Shown here: positions 38,518 through 50,839 of the stretch, piece after piece
How the letters are laid out: every line of letters starts with the position of its first letter
Numbering within the stretch: the first letter of the stretch is position 1
Assembly: GCA_030549495.1 (NCBI GenBank)
Contig: JAUIRK010000541.1
Location: 45,001 to 109,000, forward strand
Length of the DNA: 64,000 nt
Origin: Nectonema munidae
Lineage: Eukaryota; Nematomorpha; Nectonematoida; Nectonematidae
Direction of reading: 5' to 3'
Position numbers and translations under genes: made by a program
The notes under the pieces: generated by a model
Told to the model about the DNA's origin: nothing
The model's input: the letters and a program-made list of their open reading frames with translations, nothing else
The model's database searches: none

Positions 38518-40260
38518 GATAATGAACAATGAAGAACTTAAATAATTCTTTTTTTAATTATAAAACATATTAAAATAAAAGTATTTCAATTTTTTGTTTA
38601 TTTTAATCATCATTGTTATCACAGGCGGATTTAAAGGGGGCGGAACCGCTGTACGCCCCCCCCCCTCCCCCTCCCTAAAATTGTATTGCCAATTGCTTGA
38701 AAATTTTTCTTTTTCTAATTCTTTTCGTAGAACTCAAATATTATGATGATTTCTGCAACCCATTTTTTAGATTCAATCTTTCTCTAAAGTGAAAAGCCCT
38801 AAAAGTTTTTTATGTTTCAATCGTAGTTAAGTGTAATTTAAACACATCAAGTTTTACCACATCAATTCACTTCGCAGTTCAAAGAATGAGGATCGTTTTA
38901 ATGCTCTTATTCTTCTTTTTGTTTTAAAAATTTTGATAAAGCTTAAATTTATATGCTTCAAATTTGAGTTCAAGTAATTGAGGTCTATGTAAACAAATTC
39001 AATCTATAATTAATTTTTTGATTTTCCTGAACATATTGTTGTCACTAAATTTTGTCATGATGAACATTTGGAAGATGAATTGAAACTGAGAACTACTATG
39101 ATAGGGCTTTAAATCAAAATCGGTCAAAAAATTCATAAGGAAAATTGCTATTAATTTTATTGAAATAATTTTTGTCTGTGATAAAAATAAATCTTGTCTG
39201 TGTAAAAACATTAAATAAAATAATTAACTTTCGTCTTTAACACAGATGATGTTTGCACCCAGGTAAAATCGTACCCTACTTATTTTAATCAGAATTATCT
39301 TTGTACTTTCAATACTACAACATATTACATTTTAAAAAAAAAATTAAAAATTATGCCGAACATTTGTTTTGAATATCCCAAATACGCAGTAAATGCTGTC
39401 TTATTTCTTTGATATATTTTTTTTAATATTAATTAATTTATTATTTAAAAAAAAAAATTTTTTATTTTTTTATTTTTTAATTATTAATTTTTATTATTAA
39501 TAATTTAATAATAATTTTATTTTTAAAAGTATGACAAAAAAGATGAAAGTTAGTGTACGCAATAAGCACATAGAAAGATATTTTAAAAAAATAGGATGTT
39601 TTAGAAAACACACAAAGATGACTTTTGAAAGTTGATGTCAAACGCCAAAACAGCCGCTTGGAGACGCCAACATGGTGATAAAATTTGTAAAAACAGGACA
39701 AATAAGAAATACACAGTTCCGTGAGTTAGGTGTAATGAAAATAATTATTCATGATGTATTATATAATATTGGATATGGGAAAGAAAAGAAAGAAAGAAAG
39801 GAAGATTGTAGGTGTATATACATATTATTATCATTAGAAACAAATACTAGGAGTGGTCGGTGTAACTATTTTACCTACAAACATAGCAGTTGGAGATGGA
39901 GCATTCAGAGTGAGAGTTGTAGGATTGAAGACAAAAGGATAAAAACCATTTTTATAACAGCTTTATAGAAATAGGAGCGGAAAAAAGGAACTATTAGTGC
40001 TACATATCAGAATTCTCAAGCACCTATCACCTGCATCTACGAATCACGATATGGAGCTGGATCTCTGTCATTCCCAAATATTGTATATCATAGTTTTGTT
40101 TTAAGATTTAAAGTTGTAGTAAATTTTTTCTTTTGTTTCAACATTTATTACAAAAAATTTGCCTAACCAACCATGCGTATAAATTTTTATAAATTTCGTG
40201 TTGCGCTTTTATTGCTAAGTTTTATATCATATCAGGTTACTTGTTACCTGCTAATTTTCT
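38518..40260. other. No gene recognised
   Basis: AT-rich sequence. At 38620-38690 'CACAGGCGGATTTAAAGGGG' followed by C-rich runs resembles one end of a hAT-type MITE like the one at 58942; no second end was seen. A short coding-like patch near 39855-39935 ('LPTNIAVGDGAFRVRVVG') is unrecognised. Confidence 0.45.
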
Positions 40261-40269
40261 GACTGGTTC

Positions 40270-40480
40270 GTTTTAAATTATGATATTCCTGAATGATACA
40301 TTAACAAATTCAAATTATTTGTCCTTGACAAGATATGGACTTCCCATTTCTAAAACTTCTGTGAAGTTTAGAACTTGCAAACTATGGAATACACAATTGA
40401 GAAATCCTATTACCTTGTGTGATTCTCCTTCATTTTTTAAAAAAGTTGCTTTGTACATTTTACTCTATAGTTACGATTAC
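40270..40480 (+). mobile_element. CR1/Jockey-type LINE, extreme C-terminal scrap
   Basis: One frame reads 'LSLTRYGLPISKTSVKFR' then 'KLWNTQLRNPITLCDS' and 'SFFKKVAL', the 'R...G.KLWN.LP..I......FK' motif that ends many CR1/Jockey-like polymerase ORFs. Nothing upstream is recognisable. Confidence 0.6.
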
Positions 40481-40579
40481 ATATGTGTATATTATAGTTT
40501 AATTTTAATTATATATTTTTTTATTCATATAAATCATCTATTTTTACTTAGCAAATTTCAATTTTAGTCTCTTTACATA

Positions 40580-41250
40580 TACTCAGACCAAGTTTGTTAG
40601 CTTCTATGTTAAATTCAAAATTTTCAATATGGTTCGCCTCTTTTAAAAAAGCTCGAAATAGAAAAGGTAAAACTTGCTTTTACTTTAAAATGATGCCTCT
40701 AACACATTTCGTAGCAGTAATGGAACTGAAAGACCGTAAAAACAGAAGAAGCTAAGAAAAGGACCTTTTGAAATGTTGTGCTCTTTTAGACTCACGCGTT
40801 ACACAATGAAGAAGGTTGTGAAATGTAGAATTATGAAGGCTTTGGGTAAAGTGATATATTTGTGGAAGAGTTTAGAGGTGAAGATATCTTGGGTAAGAGA
40901 GGGAACGAATATGTGCAAAGGAAACTTTGCAAGTTGTTTTTTTCACAGTATACTAAATCTCTCACTCTGAATTTTATTATAAAAGATTCGTTCCCTTTAT
41001 AGCAACATCGAATTTGAAATATGCGAAAGTACATTAAAAAAAGTATTAATAAGAACGAAAGTATAACATCTTTTGTCTAATGACCGCTCTTTTTAAGAGA
41101 GAAAACTTAAAATGTCATTCTTTTTTGTTAAAAATAAATTGATGAAAGTGATTTTATAATAAATTTTTAAAATTAGAATTTATTTTTTAAGTTGTTATAA
41201 CAATTTAGGATTTATAGGTCATTTTTCTTGCCCCTAATCATGACCCTTCA
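40580..41250. other. No gene seen
   Basis: AT-rich sequence without recognisable structure. Confidence 0.5.
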
Positions 41251-41252
41251 TC

Positions 41253-43360
41253 ATGTCAAAGAAAAGGAAATGGAGTGACTACATTCCTTTTGGTTTCACT
41301 TGCAACGGAAAAGCTGAGGTTTTGCAAAAATGTTTTATCTGAAACTGTTTTCTCCAAAGAAAATTTGAAGCCATCTAAGCTGCCAATCTTGTAGTGCGAG
41401 ATAAAAAATCATTGCGAAGTAAAAGAGTCCGTTTTGATATCTGTTTGACAAACAACTACTGATGGCTTCATACCAAGTGGCGTTTAAAACAGCAAAATTT
41501 AAGAAAACTCACACTATTGCAGAAGAGCTTTTCAAACCATGTGCTTTAGAAATGGCCACAACTATTCTAGGAAATGAAGCAAGAAGGAAGATAAAAGTAA
41601 TCCCGCTATCAGATAATGTTATTCAGAAAAGAATTGCTCTTTTTAGTTTATATATATTTTGCAATAAGTTATTTCGCACATGAAGGGCAGTCCTTGAACA
41701 TCTCTGTCCAGTTAAACGGGAGAACCGATCTTTCGAATTTCAGTCAACTTATTGCACTAGTGAAGTATGTCCATGATGTGTACTATGAAAGAGAACTTTC
41801 TTTTCTGTAAAGAACTGAAAACAACGACTAAAGCAACATAGAGAGTTTGTGGCAAGATTTTTTTTGCAAACATGAATTAGACATTCAAAGTATTGGCTCT
41901 GTGAACACTGACAGCGCTCTTGCTATGCTGGCAAATAACTCTGGGTTTACTGCACTGATCAACAGGAGATTTCACACTTACAATGTATCGTGATGCTTTG
42001 GCATCAAAAACGCTGCTTGAAAATGGAAGAAAATCCTTGATATATTTACGTAAAAAACCCAAAACTGGATTAAGGGTCGCGCTCTAAATCACCGTCCCTT
42101 TATGTCACTTTGTGAAGATCTTGGATGTGAGCAAAAACTTTTCATTTTTCACTCAAAAGTCCGGTCGCTCTCACATAGGAGAATTATAATCCGCTTCTTC
42201 CAACTGCGAGAAGAAATCAAAGGCTTTCTGGAGGAACGGCGTTGTGATCTGCTAATTCCAACCAAATCTTAGGGTACTTGAGTGACGTATTCACTCGTAT
42301 ATGAATGTTCCGAATTTATCACATCAAGGCAAAAACATAATCATATTGAATTACCAATGAAAAGCTAAATGCTTTCAAAGATAAGTTATTTCGGTGGTGT
42401 TGGCGAGTGAAAAGGGTAATTATTCAAATTTTCTACCAGAAATAACATAACATAAGTTTATTAAGCATTATAAAAGGCTTACGCCTATGAAAATGCATCT
42501 GCAAATTCAATTATATATATTTATACATTTCATTGCTAAGAAATTTGTCTAAATTTTTCTTGAACATGTCAATTGAGCTTGATGAAATAACTTGGGTAGG
42601 TAAACTATTCCATCTTTTGAGTCCTCTCAATGCAAAATAATTTCGTCTGAATTTGGTTGATAGTTCTGTATTCAGTTTGTACTGGTGAGATCTGGATATT
42701 CTTGTCGAAAATTCAGGTAAAACATTTCTATTAATATCCATATTATCATTTATTATATTAAATATAGTTATCATTTCATTGTGAATCGTTCTGTAGTACA
42801 ATGTAGGTAAGTTTATGATTTTTAATCTTTCTTCATAGCTGAGGTTTTTCATACCTTTCAAATATTTAGTGAACACCTTTTGCACTTTCTCAATTTTCCT
42901 CATGTTAAATAAACAGGAATTCCTCAGGAAATAGCTGATGAATCTTTCATTCCTAGTGTTTGTGAATAAATTGGCGCTCATTTGGAAGTGCTGTCCACGT
43001 TATTTGATAGATATTTTGACGTAATGAAAGCTGGGAACTTCTGAAGAATGGATTATAAATACATACTTCTTCAATTTGGATAAAATGACACAGATGGGGA
43101 GCTGAAAGATCTAATAGAACTGTGTTCAAATCGTGCTTTTGAAATGCAACTTGAGAGTAAAACATTGGAAGAGCTCCTCAAGGAAACTCCTCCAGCTTAC
43201 ACATATGTTCTTCATACTTTTATTACGTATAAGTTTATATAATTTTCCATTCTGTGTGAAAATAACTGATAAAAGTAGATTAGGTTTTGCAATAAATGGA
43301 GTTTTATGCGTTCTTTCTCATACGTATATTTTGTTGACACAATTACATAGACTGTAAATA
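41253..43360 (+). mobile_element. hAT transposon remnant (ZBED5-like), split by a LINE
   Basis: ATG 41253 starts 'MSKKRKWSDYIPFGFTCNG', the usual N-terminus of ZBED5-like hAT transposases. Broken frames continue with 'KKTHTIAEELFKPCALEMA' (about 41494-41550), 'IPLSDNVIQKRIA', 'LSNFSQLIALVKYVHD', 'REEIKGFLEE' near 42210, and 'KGNYSNF' near 42415. A LINE sits at 42441-42912. The transposase resumes with 'IPQEIADESFIPSVCE' and 'HLEVLSTLFDRYF' (about 42915-43015), 'LIELCSNRAFEMQLESKTLE' near 43105-43165 and ends in the worn dimerisation region before 43360. Many stops and frameshifts; no termini found. Confidence 0.8.
42441..42912 (-). mobile_element. CR1/Jockey-type LINE, 3' fragment inserted in a hAT copy
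   Basis: On the minus strand an unbroken frame reads 'MRKIEKVQKVFTKYLKGMKN', 'YEERLKIINLPTLYYRTIHN', 'FSTRISRSHQYKLNTE', 'YFALRGLKRWNSLPTQVI' and ends at 42511. The 3' end is 'ATAAACTTATGTTATGTTAT' (read on the minus strand). It is the same family as 20055-20415 and 33270-34130, and better preserved. It is 5'-truncated to about 470 bp, as LINE insertions commonly are. Confidence 0.8.
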
Positions 43361-43364
43361 TACC

Positions 43365-45070
43365 CAAGTTGAATGTTTTATCAACATTCTTGAAATTTTC
43401 TCAACATTCATATCTCACTACTCTCCCTGCCTCTTACATTAGTTTGAATTTAGTTCGTATAAAAATAAGCCTGAAATTTTGATAGTATATCATCTACATA
43501 AAAGTTATAGTGTACTGTTTCAATAAATAATTAAACCAAAGAAGGAGACCGAAAAGTTTTTTCAAAATGCTATCTTGAAAACTTTGTGAGACATGCAGAT
43601 TCTTTCGAGCAATATACAAATGACCCAATGAATCAAAAACGTTCTTTCTTATTCCACCTCAAGAAAGTATTGAAGACATCAAGTATTGTTCAGTAATAAA
43701 TTGTAAGCCAAGAACACTAGGGTTTCACTAAAGGAATTTTCTCTTGCAAAAATTATATACATATATATATATATAACTAGTTTACCCTTCTTTCATAAAA
43801 AACTAAATTATAATATAATAAACGTTCTAATTTTTTTTACCAATCTTATTAAATACTTAAAATTATCCATAAAACTAAATTATGTTATTTTCCACCAAAC
43901 AAAATAATATGATATTTTTTACTTCCTTTAAATTTCGAACCATATTTTGTTAATTTTTATTGTAAGTTTTCTGCAAATTTTCTAAATGAAAAAAAATATA
44001 TGAAATATTCCCTTTTGTAATATTTCTTTAAAAAAAATACCTAAAAATTATTATACAAAAAGTTTCCATAAATATTAATTTTTCCAATTGATCATTTGAA
44101 TTTTTATCGTTGAACAGAATTTTATGTTTTAGATGGCGTTAACTTAATAATTTTTTATAAGCAACTTTATGTCATTTTATAAATTTTTTAAGCTGATTTT
44201 TTCTTAGTTTCATATAAAAAAGAATATTTTTAGTCAATTTTATTGTAAGAAAAAATCTTTTTAAAAAATCTTTTTTATGCCCATTGTTCAAGTCATGTAA
44301 AAATACAAAAATATCTAAAAAATTTTTAGGTTTTAAATATGAAAAAATAACCCGAATAGATAGCTTTTGAAATATAGGTGATTTACATAAAAGTTTCAAC
44401 TTGGGTCATATATTTAATTAATGGAGGAAAATTAAGTTGAATGAATCAAGTGGAGTAAAAAGCCCGACTGTGTCCTGCGAAGATTGTGGTTCAAATAATG
44501 AAGAAATCCATGAGATGAGGGCACTTGATATCTTTGAAACGACTTGGAAACAAGTTTGAAGGATTTTCTTTCTGAAATCGATTAAATTGATTAATAATAG
44601 AGATTTTTCTTGTTCTCCATTATAACATATGATAATATTAGCGATAAATATAGAGCGTATAGACTAAATAAATTATTTCAAAATATTTAGCCTCATACTT
44701 CAAATCAATCAAGTACTGTTTATGTAACTTATTTTTGAAAGAATTTTTATTTCTGTGTAGAGAAAATTTATTCCATCCTTGTATATAAATTTTTGAGAGT
44801 TAGTTACGTCTATATTTTCCATGATTAGTGTTGATTTGCCGGCAAATAACTTCTGGAAACAACGTGAGCTATGCGTAGTAAGTCTATTTTTTAGAATTTA
44901 AATGACGGATTTTGTTTCATTATCTTGTAAATTGCTATTTCTAAACAGCCTTTTTTCTTTATATAAACATATAATATATTTCATTAAGCAAAATGAGGTA
45001 AGTATAAGCTATAAAGTTTACGCCTATAATTACAACTTGTTTATGAACATAAATATGGAGATCTTCCAGC
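43365..45070. other. No gene seen
   Basis: Very AT-rich, with an (AT)n tract near 43757-43780. The 16-base motif TTAACGCCATCTAAAA lies here on the minus strand (44127-44142). Confidence 0.5.
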
Positions 45071-45224
45071 ACTAAACTACATATATATATACAAACTTAA
45101 TATGAGATCAGTGTGTTCATCTAATCTTTTTTTAAGTACATTCAAGTTTGGCGAGCACACAACATATTCTGGAAGCTTGTTCCAATACTCTATTTACATT
45201 TTAGCCAAGTAGGTTCTTCTAAAG

Positions 45225-47346
45225 CCGTGGTTCACAACCTAATTAGAGATATGTCCCACTTTTATATTTGAAATTTTTGAATACCTCACAACCCCATTTA
45301 ATATTTATTTTTTACTCATTCAAAATTTGATCTTAATTTACGTGAACAAACTTTAATTTTTCATAAACTCAAAATGAAAATAATGTAAAGAAAGAAAGAA
45401 TTTATTTTTCAGTTTTATTTACAAACAATGAAATAATAAAAGAGCATCGGAAAACTGTCACCTGGTTATAAATTACGCGTTAATGAGTTACTTGTGTGAT
45501 ATGCTTGCTACAGATATATTTTATATTAGGTAGCAATTTGATTAATTTGAGCCTTAAATCTCCTCGTTTAGTAATATCCAATCGATTTCTTTTTTTCAAA
45601 AGAAATTCACATTCAACTAAATAAATGGTAACAACAAATTTCTGACCAAAGCGGTTGATTTTGGATATTTCGTTAGTATTTCATCACAAAGCCATGGCAT
45701 TATTTTTATTATTACAAACAGTGATTTAACAAATTCATCATTTTGCATTTCTGAAAGTTCTTCTTGGTATTGGATTGAAACATCTGAAATATCCACCAAA
45801 ATTGGTTGCATTACCCATGTTGGAAAATCAATTTCTTTCAGATCACAAAATCTTTCTTTAAAATCGGATGCTAAAATTTTTAGATGATCGACAATCACGA
45901 TCATAACAGCCTCAGTGACTTTACATTTTTGCAACCAAAAAAACTGATCAAAATTTGAGATTTTTTGACATGCTTCAATAAATGTAACAAATACAAATAT
46001 CTTTGTTTTTGAATCAATAAAAGTTTTATTTGATCCTTGGAGTGGTTTATTCAATATATTCTATCTCTCATATTTGTTAAATAACTCAAAAATGCTTTAC
46101 CCTCAACAGTGTGCAGATATGCTTTATTTCAAATGCATCATTCAAAAAATCACGAATAACATCAAATAATTCCATGAAACTATTTAATCATTTTCCTTTT
46201 GAGAGCCATCTCACCTCTGTGTGAAGTAAAAGTTTTACATAGTCTGCATTTTCACTTCACAAAATTGCTTGAAAAGGTGATTATATTTTGCATTGGCTTT
46301 AAATACCATTAAGGCATTTTATAATTTAATTTAATGTTATATTTAAAACAGGAGAAATATTTTTACACACCAGTTTTTCTCTATGAATAAACCAATGCAC
46401 CAGAATCATTTCTGGGTTTTCTTCTTTCATTAATTTTAAACAACCACTTCTTATTCCCATCATTACAGGAGCACAAGGTATTATGCTGTTAACTGATGCA
46501 TTTTTGATATTTAGATATTCTTTCAGCTTACAGTATATATCAGTGGCAATGACAGTAGTTTAACCCATTAAGTACCATAGAAATCAGACGATATCTAAAA
46601 AACGCAGACGATTTATATTCAAAGTCATTGAAAAAATCAGACGAAGATGAAATTACTTATGTTCCCAAATGAGAGCATTGGGACTTAATGGGTTAAAATG
46701 ATTTAGAAAACAAAATTTCTTCAATAAACTCTCCTTTATCAATACATCTTGCAAATACTAGCAATAAAACATACCAAAAGTTTAGGCATCCATTTTTAAT
46801 CGAAATTTTTTGGATTAACAGCTTTCAACAAGTTCGATTTCAAACTCTTCACTCATTTCATATATTCTTCTACTGGAAGTTTCTGTATTGAACAGAGATA
46901 TTCGTTGGTCTTTTGGTAAATTTTTCTTTTAGAGATCTTAAGTAGTTTACGTCTGAATTAGCATAAGCAGTGTGTTTGGTCTTTAAGTGCAATTCAAGAC
47001 GCCCTGGTTTCGTTGATTCATTTGTCAAGCATTGTTGACATAAAAGACAAAAAGGTCATTTTTAATTGAAAACAGCTGGTATAAATCCAAACTTTAAATA
47101 TTCTTCTGAATATTGACCAATTTTTTTTACTTTTGTTATTTATTTTGTACATAGTTTATTGTCTGAAATAAAAAAAACAAAATAATGTTAAATAAAAAGA
47201 ATGTCAAATATAAAAAAATTATAAAAATATTATAAATTTTGTTATAGAAACCACGTCTATATGGAAAGACGGAATTTTACTCTATGCCCCACCAAAATAC
47301 TTACATCCCCTCGGGTGGGGCATGGACCCCACGTTGGGAATCACTG
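45225..47346 (-). mobile_element. hAT transposon, nearly full-length ZBED5-like copy, inside a LINE
   Basis: TTCTAAAG is duplicated exactly at 45217-45224 and 47347-47354. The ends are 'CCGTGGTTCACAACC' (left) and, reverse-complemented, 'CAGTGATTCCCAACGTGGGG' (right). The minus strand encodes 'LTNESTKPGRLELHLKTKH' (BED finger, about 47030-46975), 'RPTNISVQYRN', 'SIIPCAPVMMGIRSGCLKLM' near 46490-46440, 'ILVHWFIHREN', a 'HTEVRWLSKG'-like block near 46220, and an open frame 46054-45617 with 'MNKPLQGSNKTFIDSKTKIF', 'ILASDFKERFCDL', 'FPTWVMQPILVDISDVSIQY' and 'LLLPF'. Stops and frameshifts are scattered through it. A 129-bp MITE lies inside at 46564-46692. Confidence 0.88.
46564..46692. mobile_element. 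piggyBac-type TTAA MITE, copy 1 (129 bp)
   Basis: TTAA flanks both ends (46560-46563 and 46693-46696). The inverted ends are 'CCCATTAAGTACC' and, reverse-complemented, 'CCCATTAAGTCCC'. The interior carries three CAGACGA direct repeats. A second copy of the same length is at 58338-58466 with an almost identical core. TTAA targets with CCC ends indicate movement by a piggyBac-type transposase. Confidence 0.9.
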
Positions 47347-47599
47347 TTCTAAAGTCAGCATAAAATGAGTCTAACTCGAGTTTTTAAGAGAATTACATCT
47401 GGAAACACGCATTGCTTTTTTTTCGGTAGAGTTTCAACTTTTTAATTCGCCATTCATACGTCATATCAAGCATCCCAATGATTTTTTAGTAAATCTTCTT
47501 TGAACCTTTTCTATTTGTTTGTGTCCAGCATGTGATTTGGATCGGTTATGATATTTCCATACCCAGCGAATTTTTGGAATCTAATTGTGAAAAATAATT

Positions 47600-48680
47600 T
47601 TTGATTAGGTTAATATTAGAGTACGCTCTCATCGTGAGATTGGTTGTTTTATCATATAATTCCATTATGTTTGTTAATTAAAATAGTAAACAAATAAATT
47701 AATGTAATTATTTTTTGCGAGCTATACAGTCAACTCAGCGACCGAGTTTTGTGAGAAAGAATTTTTAATATTTTTGTGTTCTTAATCTAAATACTTTTTC
47801 ATCCATTAATCAATCTAAAGTAAGCAATTATACATTTCATTTGCCTCTCTGAAGCTTTTTTATCGGATATTATCCTTTTTCTAAAATTTCATTTCAAAAT
47901 TTTTGAACAAGTAATTCAAGACCAAACTTTCTGAAAGAGCAAGTTTTCTGAGGATTGGAAAGAGATCATTTTTAGCCGTGATTTTAATTAATTTTATTCA
48001 TTTATGCAAAAAAAAATAATTTTTATGTTAAAAGGTTAAAAAAAAAAGTTTGGCAAAATCGCTTTTTTTTTAATTAAAAATCAAGAATAAAATTGGAAAG
48101 TGTTGTTCCAAGAAAAGAATATTGTGTATTTTATAAGAGATTACTTGACTAAAAACATTGATTGTGTTTCGCTACATCTTTGCCAAATATTTGTCTTATA
48201 GCTATAACACGGTCTGAACGTTGAAGGGAAGCAGAAAAAAACCAAATTTTGATGAACAGATATCTCGCCTGTCATCACTTTTCTATACCCAAAGTTAGAG
48301 AGCCTTGAGTTGCTAACGCATACATTGCAACAACGATGCTAAAATATACCATTTCTAGTTATATTTTGTCTTTTTGCAATTCTATTTGTCTTTTTTTCAA
48401 GAGTGTCTGGATTTAATTTTTTTGTCTTTGTTGTGTTTATGTTATTTTGACATATGTCATTTAATTTAAACTTTTTTCTTAAATATTTTAACATTAATTT
48501 TAGTTTAAATTATCTATATATTTGACAAGGAATTAGGAATTAAGTGTTACAACTTTTAATAATTTTTTCACTTTTTTTTATTTTTCATTTACTTTTTTAA
48601 TTATTAAATTTTTCACTTTAATTTAGTAAAATCTTTTTAATTGACTTTTAACATTATTTCAAAAAAACACATGTGATTAC
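47600..48680. other. No gene seen
   Basis: AT-rich sequence without recognisable structure. Confidence 0.5.
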
Positions 48681-48684
48681 ACTA

Positions 48685-48739
48685 GAACCTACGTTTTACG
48701 TACGGCACGGACCGAACGGCGGACGTAAAATGTAGGTTC
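48685..48739. repeat. GC-rich hairpin with 17-base arms
   Basis: The arms are GAACCTACGTTTTACGT (48685-48701) and its near-perfect reverse complement (48723-48739, one mismatch), around a 21-base GC-rich loop. It stands out in AT-rich DNA. It may be the end of a noncoding element, a terminator-like or small-RNA-like structure, or a structural repeat; the sequence alone does not decide. Confidence 0.8.
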
Positions 48740-48779
48740 GTAAAATCTAAGTTGACCTTTAAATTGACATACAACACGA

Positions 48780-49027
48780 AAATCCTAGCCTGGATCACAC
48801 ATGGTCACACCGTGTCGACGTGAGGGACTATGGCAGCTAAAGCAAACTCATTTTATCCGCTCTCATTCTTTTTGTGTATCGCGTTATGTCGAAAGTGTGC
48901 CTATCATCGTGGAATAAGTGTACGGAAATACGTGAAGCATTGTATATAAAAGATGTTTTTCGTATGGAAATGAGGCACTATTACGATGATTTTGAGCTAA
49001 ATGAATTTACGTTGTATTTGAGATAAT
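48780..49027 (+). other. Less AT-rich patch with a short unrecognised frame
   Basis: After the hairpin the base composition stays mixed for about 250 bp. ATG 48886 opens 46 codons ('MSKVCLSSWNKCTEIREALY') ending at TAA 49024-49026, and an overlapping frame starts at 48832. I recognise neither. The patch could be part of the same unit as the hairpin. Confidence 0.3.
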
Positions 49028-49029
49028 AA

Positions 49030-50640
49030 ATGCGTTTGTAGCATCATAAAAAGAAAAGTAGCCAACAGAAATTTTATTAGGCCATTTTCAGTTGATTGCA
49101 TATTTTATATACTTTCACAACACTTTTGATTATATTAAGAAAGTAGCAACAAAAGTTGAACAATAAATCCATCAAAATTTGACCTAAGAACTTAAAAATG
49201 AGACTTATTCATAAAAAATTGCTCTGAAAATTCACACATAAAGTATAATCTCTTTTAATTAAAAAATAAGTAAGAGAATAAGTATGAAAAAGTATTTGAA
49301 AAGACGAGATCTTTAGACCAAAGCTTTCTTATTAATCACTAAAATGCATCTTTCCCATGTCACAGTTATTCTTTATGAATCTTTGAGAATTGATATACTT
49401 CAATTTTTCATAAGGAGTATGATTTCGTTTTTATTTTTTTTCCATGTAATTTTGTATACATCATATCCATTCCTGTATAAATTAAACGAAACTTTCTTAT
49501 TAAAAATCAAAGATTCCTTTTTTCAATTATTTTCATTCAAATCAACATAAAAATAAAAAAAATCTCATTTTTAATTCGTTTTTGAACTCTTCAACATATT
49601 AACTCTTTAAGGATCAGTTTTTTTGAAAAAAAAGTCTTAAAATTCTCATCCTCATGGTTAAAGAAATTTCAAAATTGTTAAAACTCTCTTTTCATTTGAT
49701 ATCCTAATAAATTATCACAAAATTTGCATAAATCACGAAAAAAAGTTTATCTGTGAATAAAAAGTTTAGTTTTGTGGACCTAACCTTAATAATTTTATAA
49801 AATGAGACTTTTAACGTGTCTTAGGTGCAATAAGATTGGCTTTATGGCGCTCTTTTTACTGCCGTGTATACTTTAAAATATTATATATAATATATATCAA
49901 GCAAAGCAAGAAGTTGTAAAGAAAATATTACATGAGGATTCAAGTCATTCAAAAAATAAAAGCGTATAAATATAATTAGATTAAATGAGACAGGTTTAGT
50001 CGAGATTAAAGAAGGATGAATTGATACATGGGAAAATGTGGAGATATAAAGTTCTGTAAACAAAATTAAGAAGTACTATATATGGAGTATTCAGAGAAAA
50101 TATGAGGAGTATTTTGACAAGTAAAGAAATGTGAGATTACACATTTCACATTTTTATATCAACTTGTAAACATTCCAAATTTAATAAGCTTTATAAGAAA
50201 ATGTTTGTTTTGATTTATGGCATTTGTAAAAAGTCCCAGTTGGCGTGAAGATCTTTTTTCTTTATCAATAGAGAAGGAAATGAACTCATCAAATTGATTA
50301 GGAAGGAGATAAAATATATAATAATTATAAAATCTGCCCGGCTAATTTCATTTATAACAGTAGTGATACAATGAGTCAAATCTCCTTCACGATTTTTGAA
50401 TTATTTATCCTTGAAAACTTTTGTTCTAATGTAAAAACTTTGGGCATGTGTATGAATATTGATTATACATGTTTGTGGACCAAAATGTATACAATTTGAA
50501 AAATTTTACTTGAATTTGAAAAAATGGAAACATTTTACTTGACGTTGCACTGCCATGTATATATAGAGAGAGAAATGGAGAAACTTTCATCACCTCACTC
50601 TATTTGTCCAACCTAACCATTTCCATGTTACACTCTAATG
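49030..50640. other. No gene seen
   Basis: Very AT-rich; open frames such as 49344-49550 are Phe/Leu-rich as expected from noncoding DNA. Confidence 0.5.
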
Positions 50641-50760
50641 CAACGTTTCTCAGACTTTTTGCCTTCTTGGAACACTTGAAACAAATTAAATCTTTCAAAG
50701 AACGCTACACAAATAATGCTATTTGCGTGAAATTTGTTATTATAGTCTTTGATATGGGAA
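50641..50760. mobile_element. Single hAT-type terminus
   Basis: 'CAACGTTTCTCAGACTTTTT' after CTCTAATG (50633-50640) resembles the CAGTGTTTCTCAAACTTTT ends of hAT elements, and the following Thr/Lys codons recall subterminal sequence of that group. The matching right end was not found, so the element is truncated or its other end has decayed. Confidence 0.45.
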
Positions 50761-50839
50761 GAAAAGGAAATTTGATTAGAGAGGGAAAAGGGACTCTCAA
50801 TCAAACGAACAAAAAAAGCAATAAAATATTTGATTAAAT

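Larger units (their letters stand above)
45075..47590 (-). mobile_element. CR1-type LINE, 3' fragment, interrupted by a hAT element
   Basis: On the minus strand, 47580 down to 47355 reads 'NHMLDTNKQIEKVQRRFTK' and later 'KSNACF' and 'LELDSFYA' across breaks. After the hAT element (45225-47346) the LINE continues from 45216 with 'DFRRTYLAK', 'EYWNKLPEYVVCSPNLNVLK' and 'KKRLDEHTDLI', the usual end of CR1-like polymerases. The two halves join at the hAT target site. This LINE differs in sequence from the 'ISRSH' family elsewhere in the window and looks older. Confidence 0.7.
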
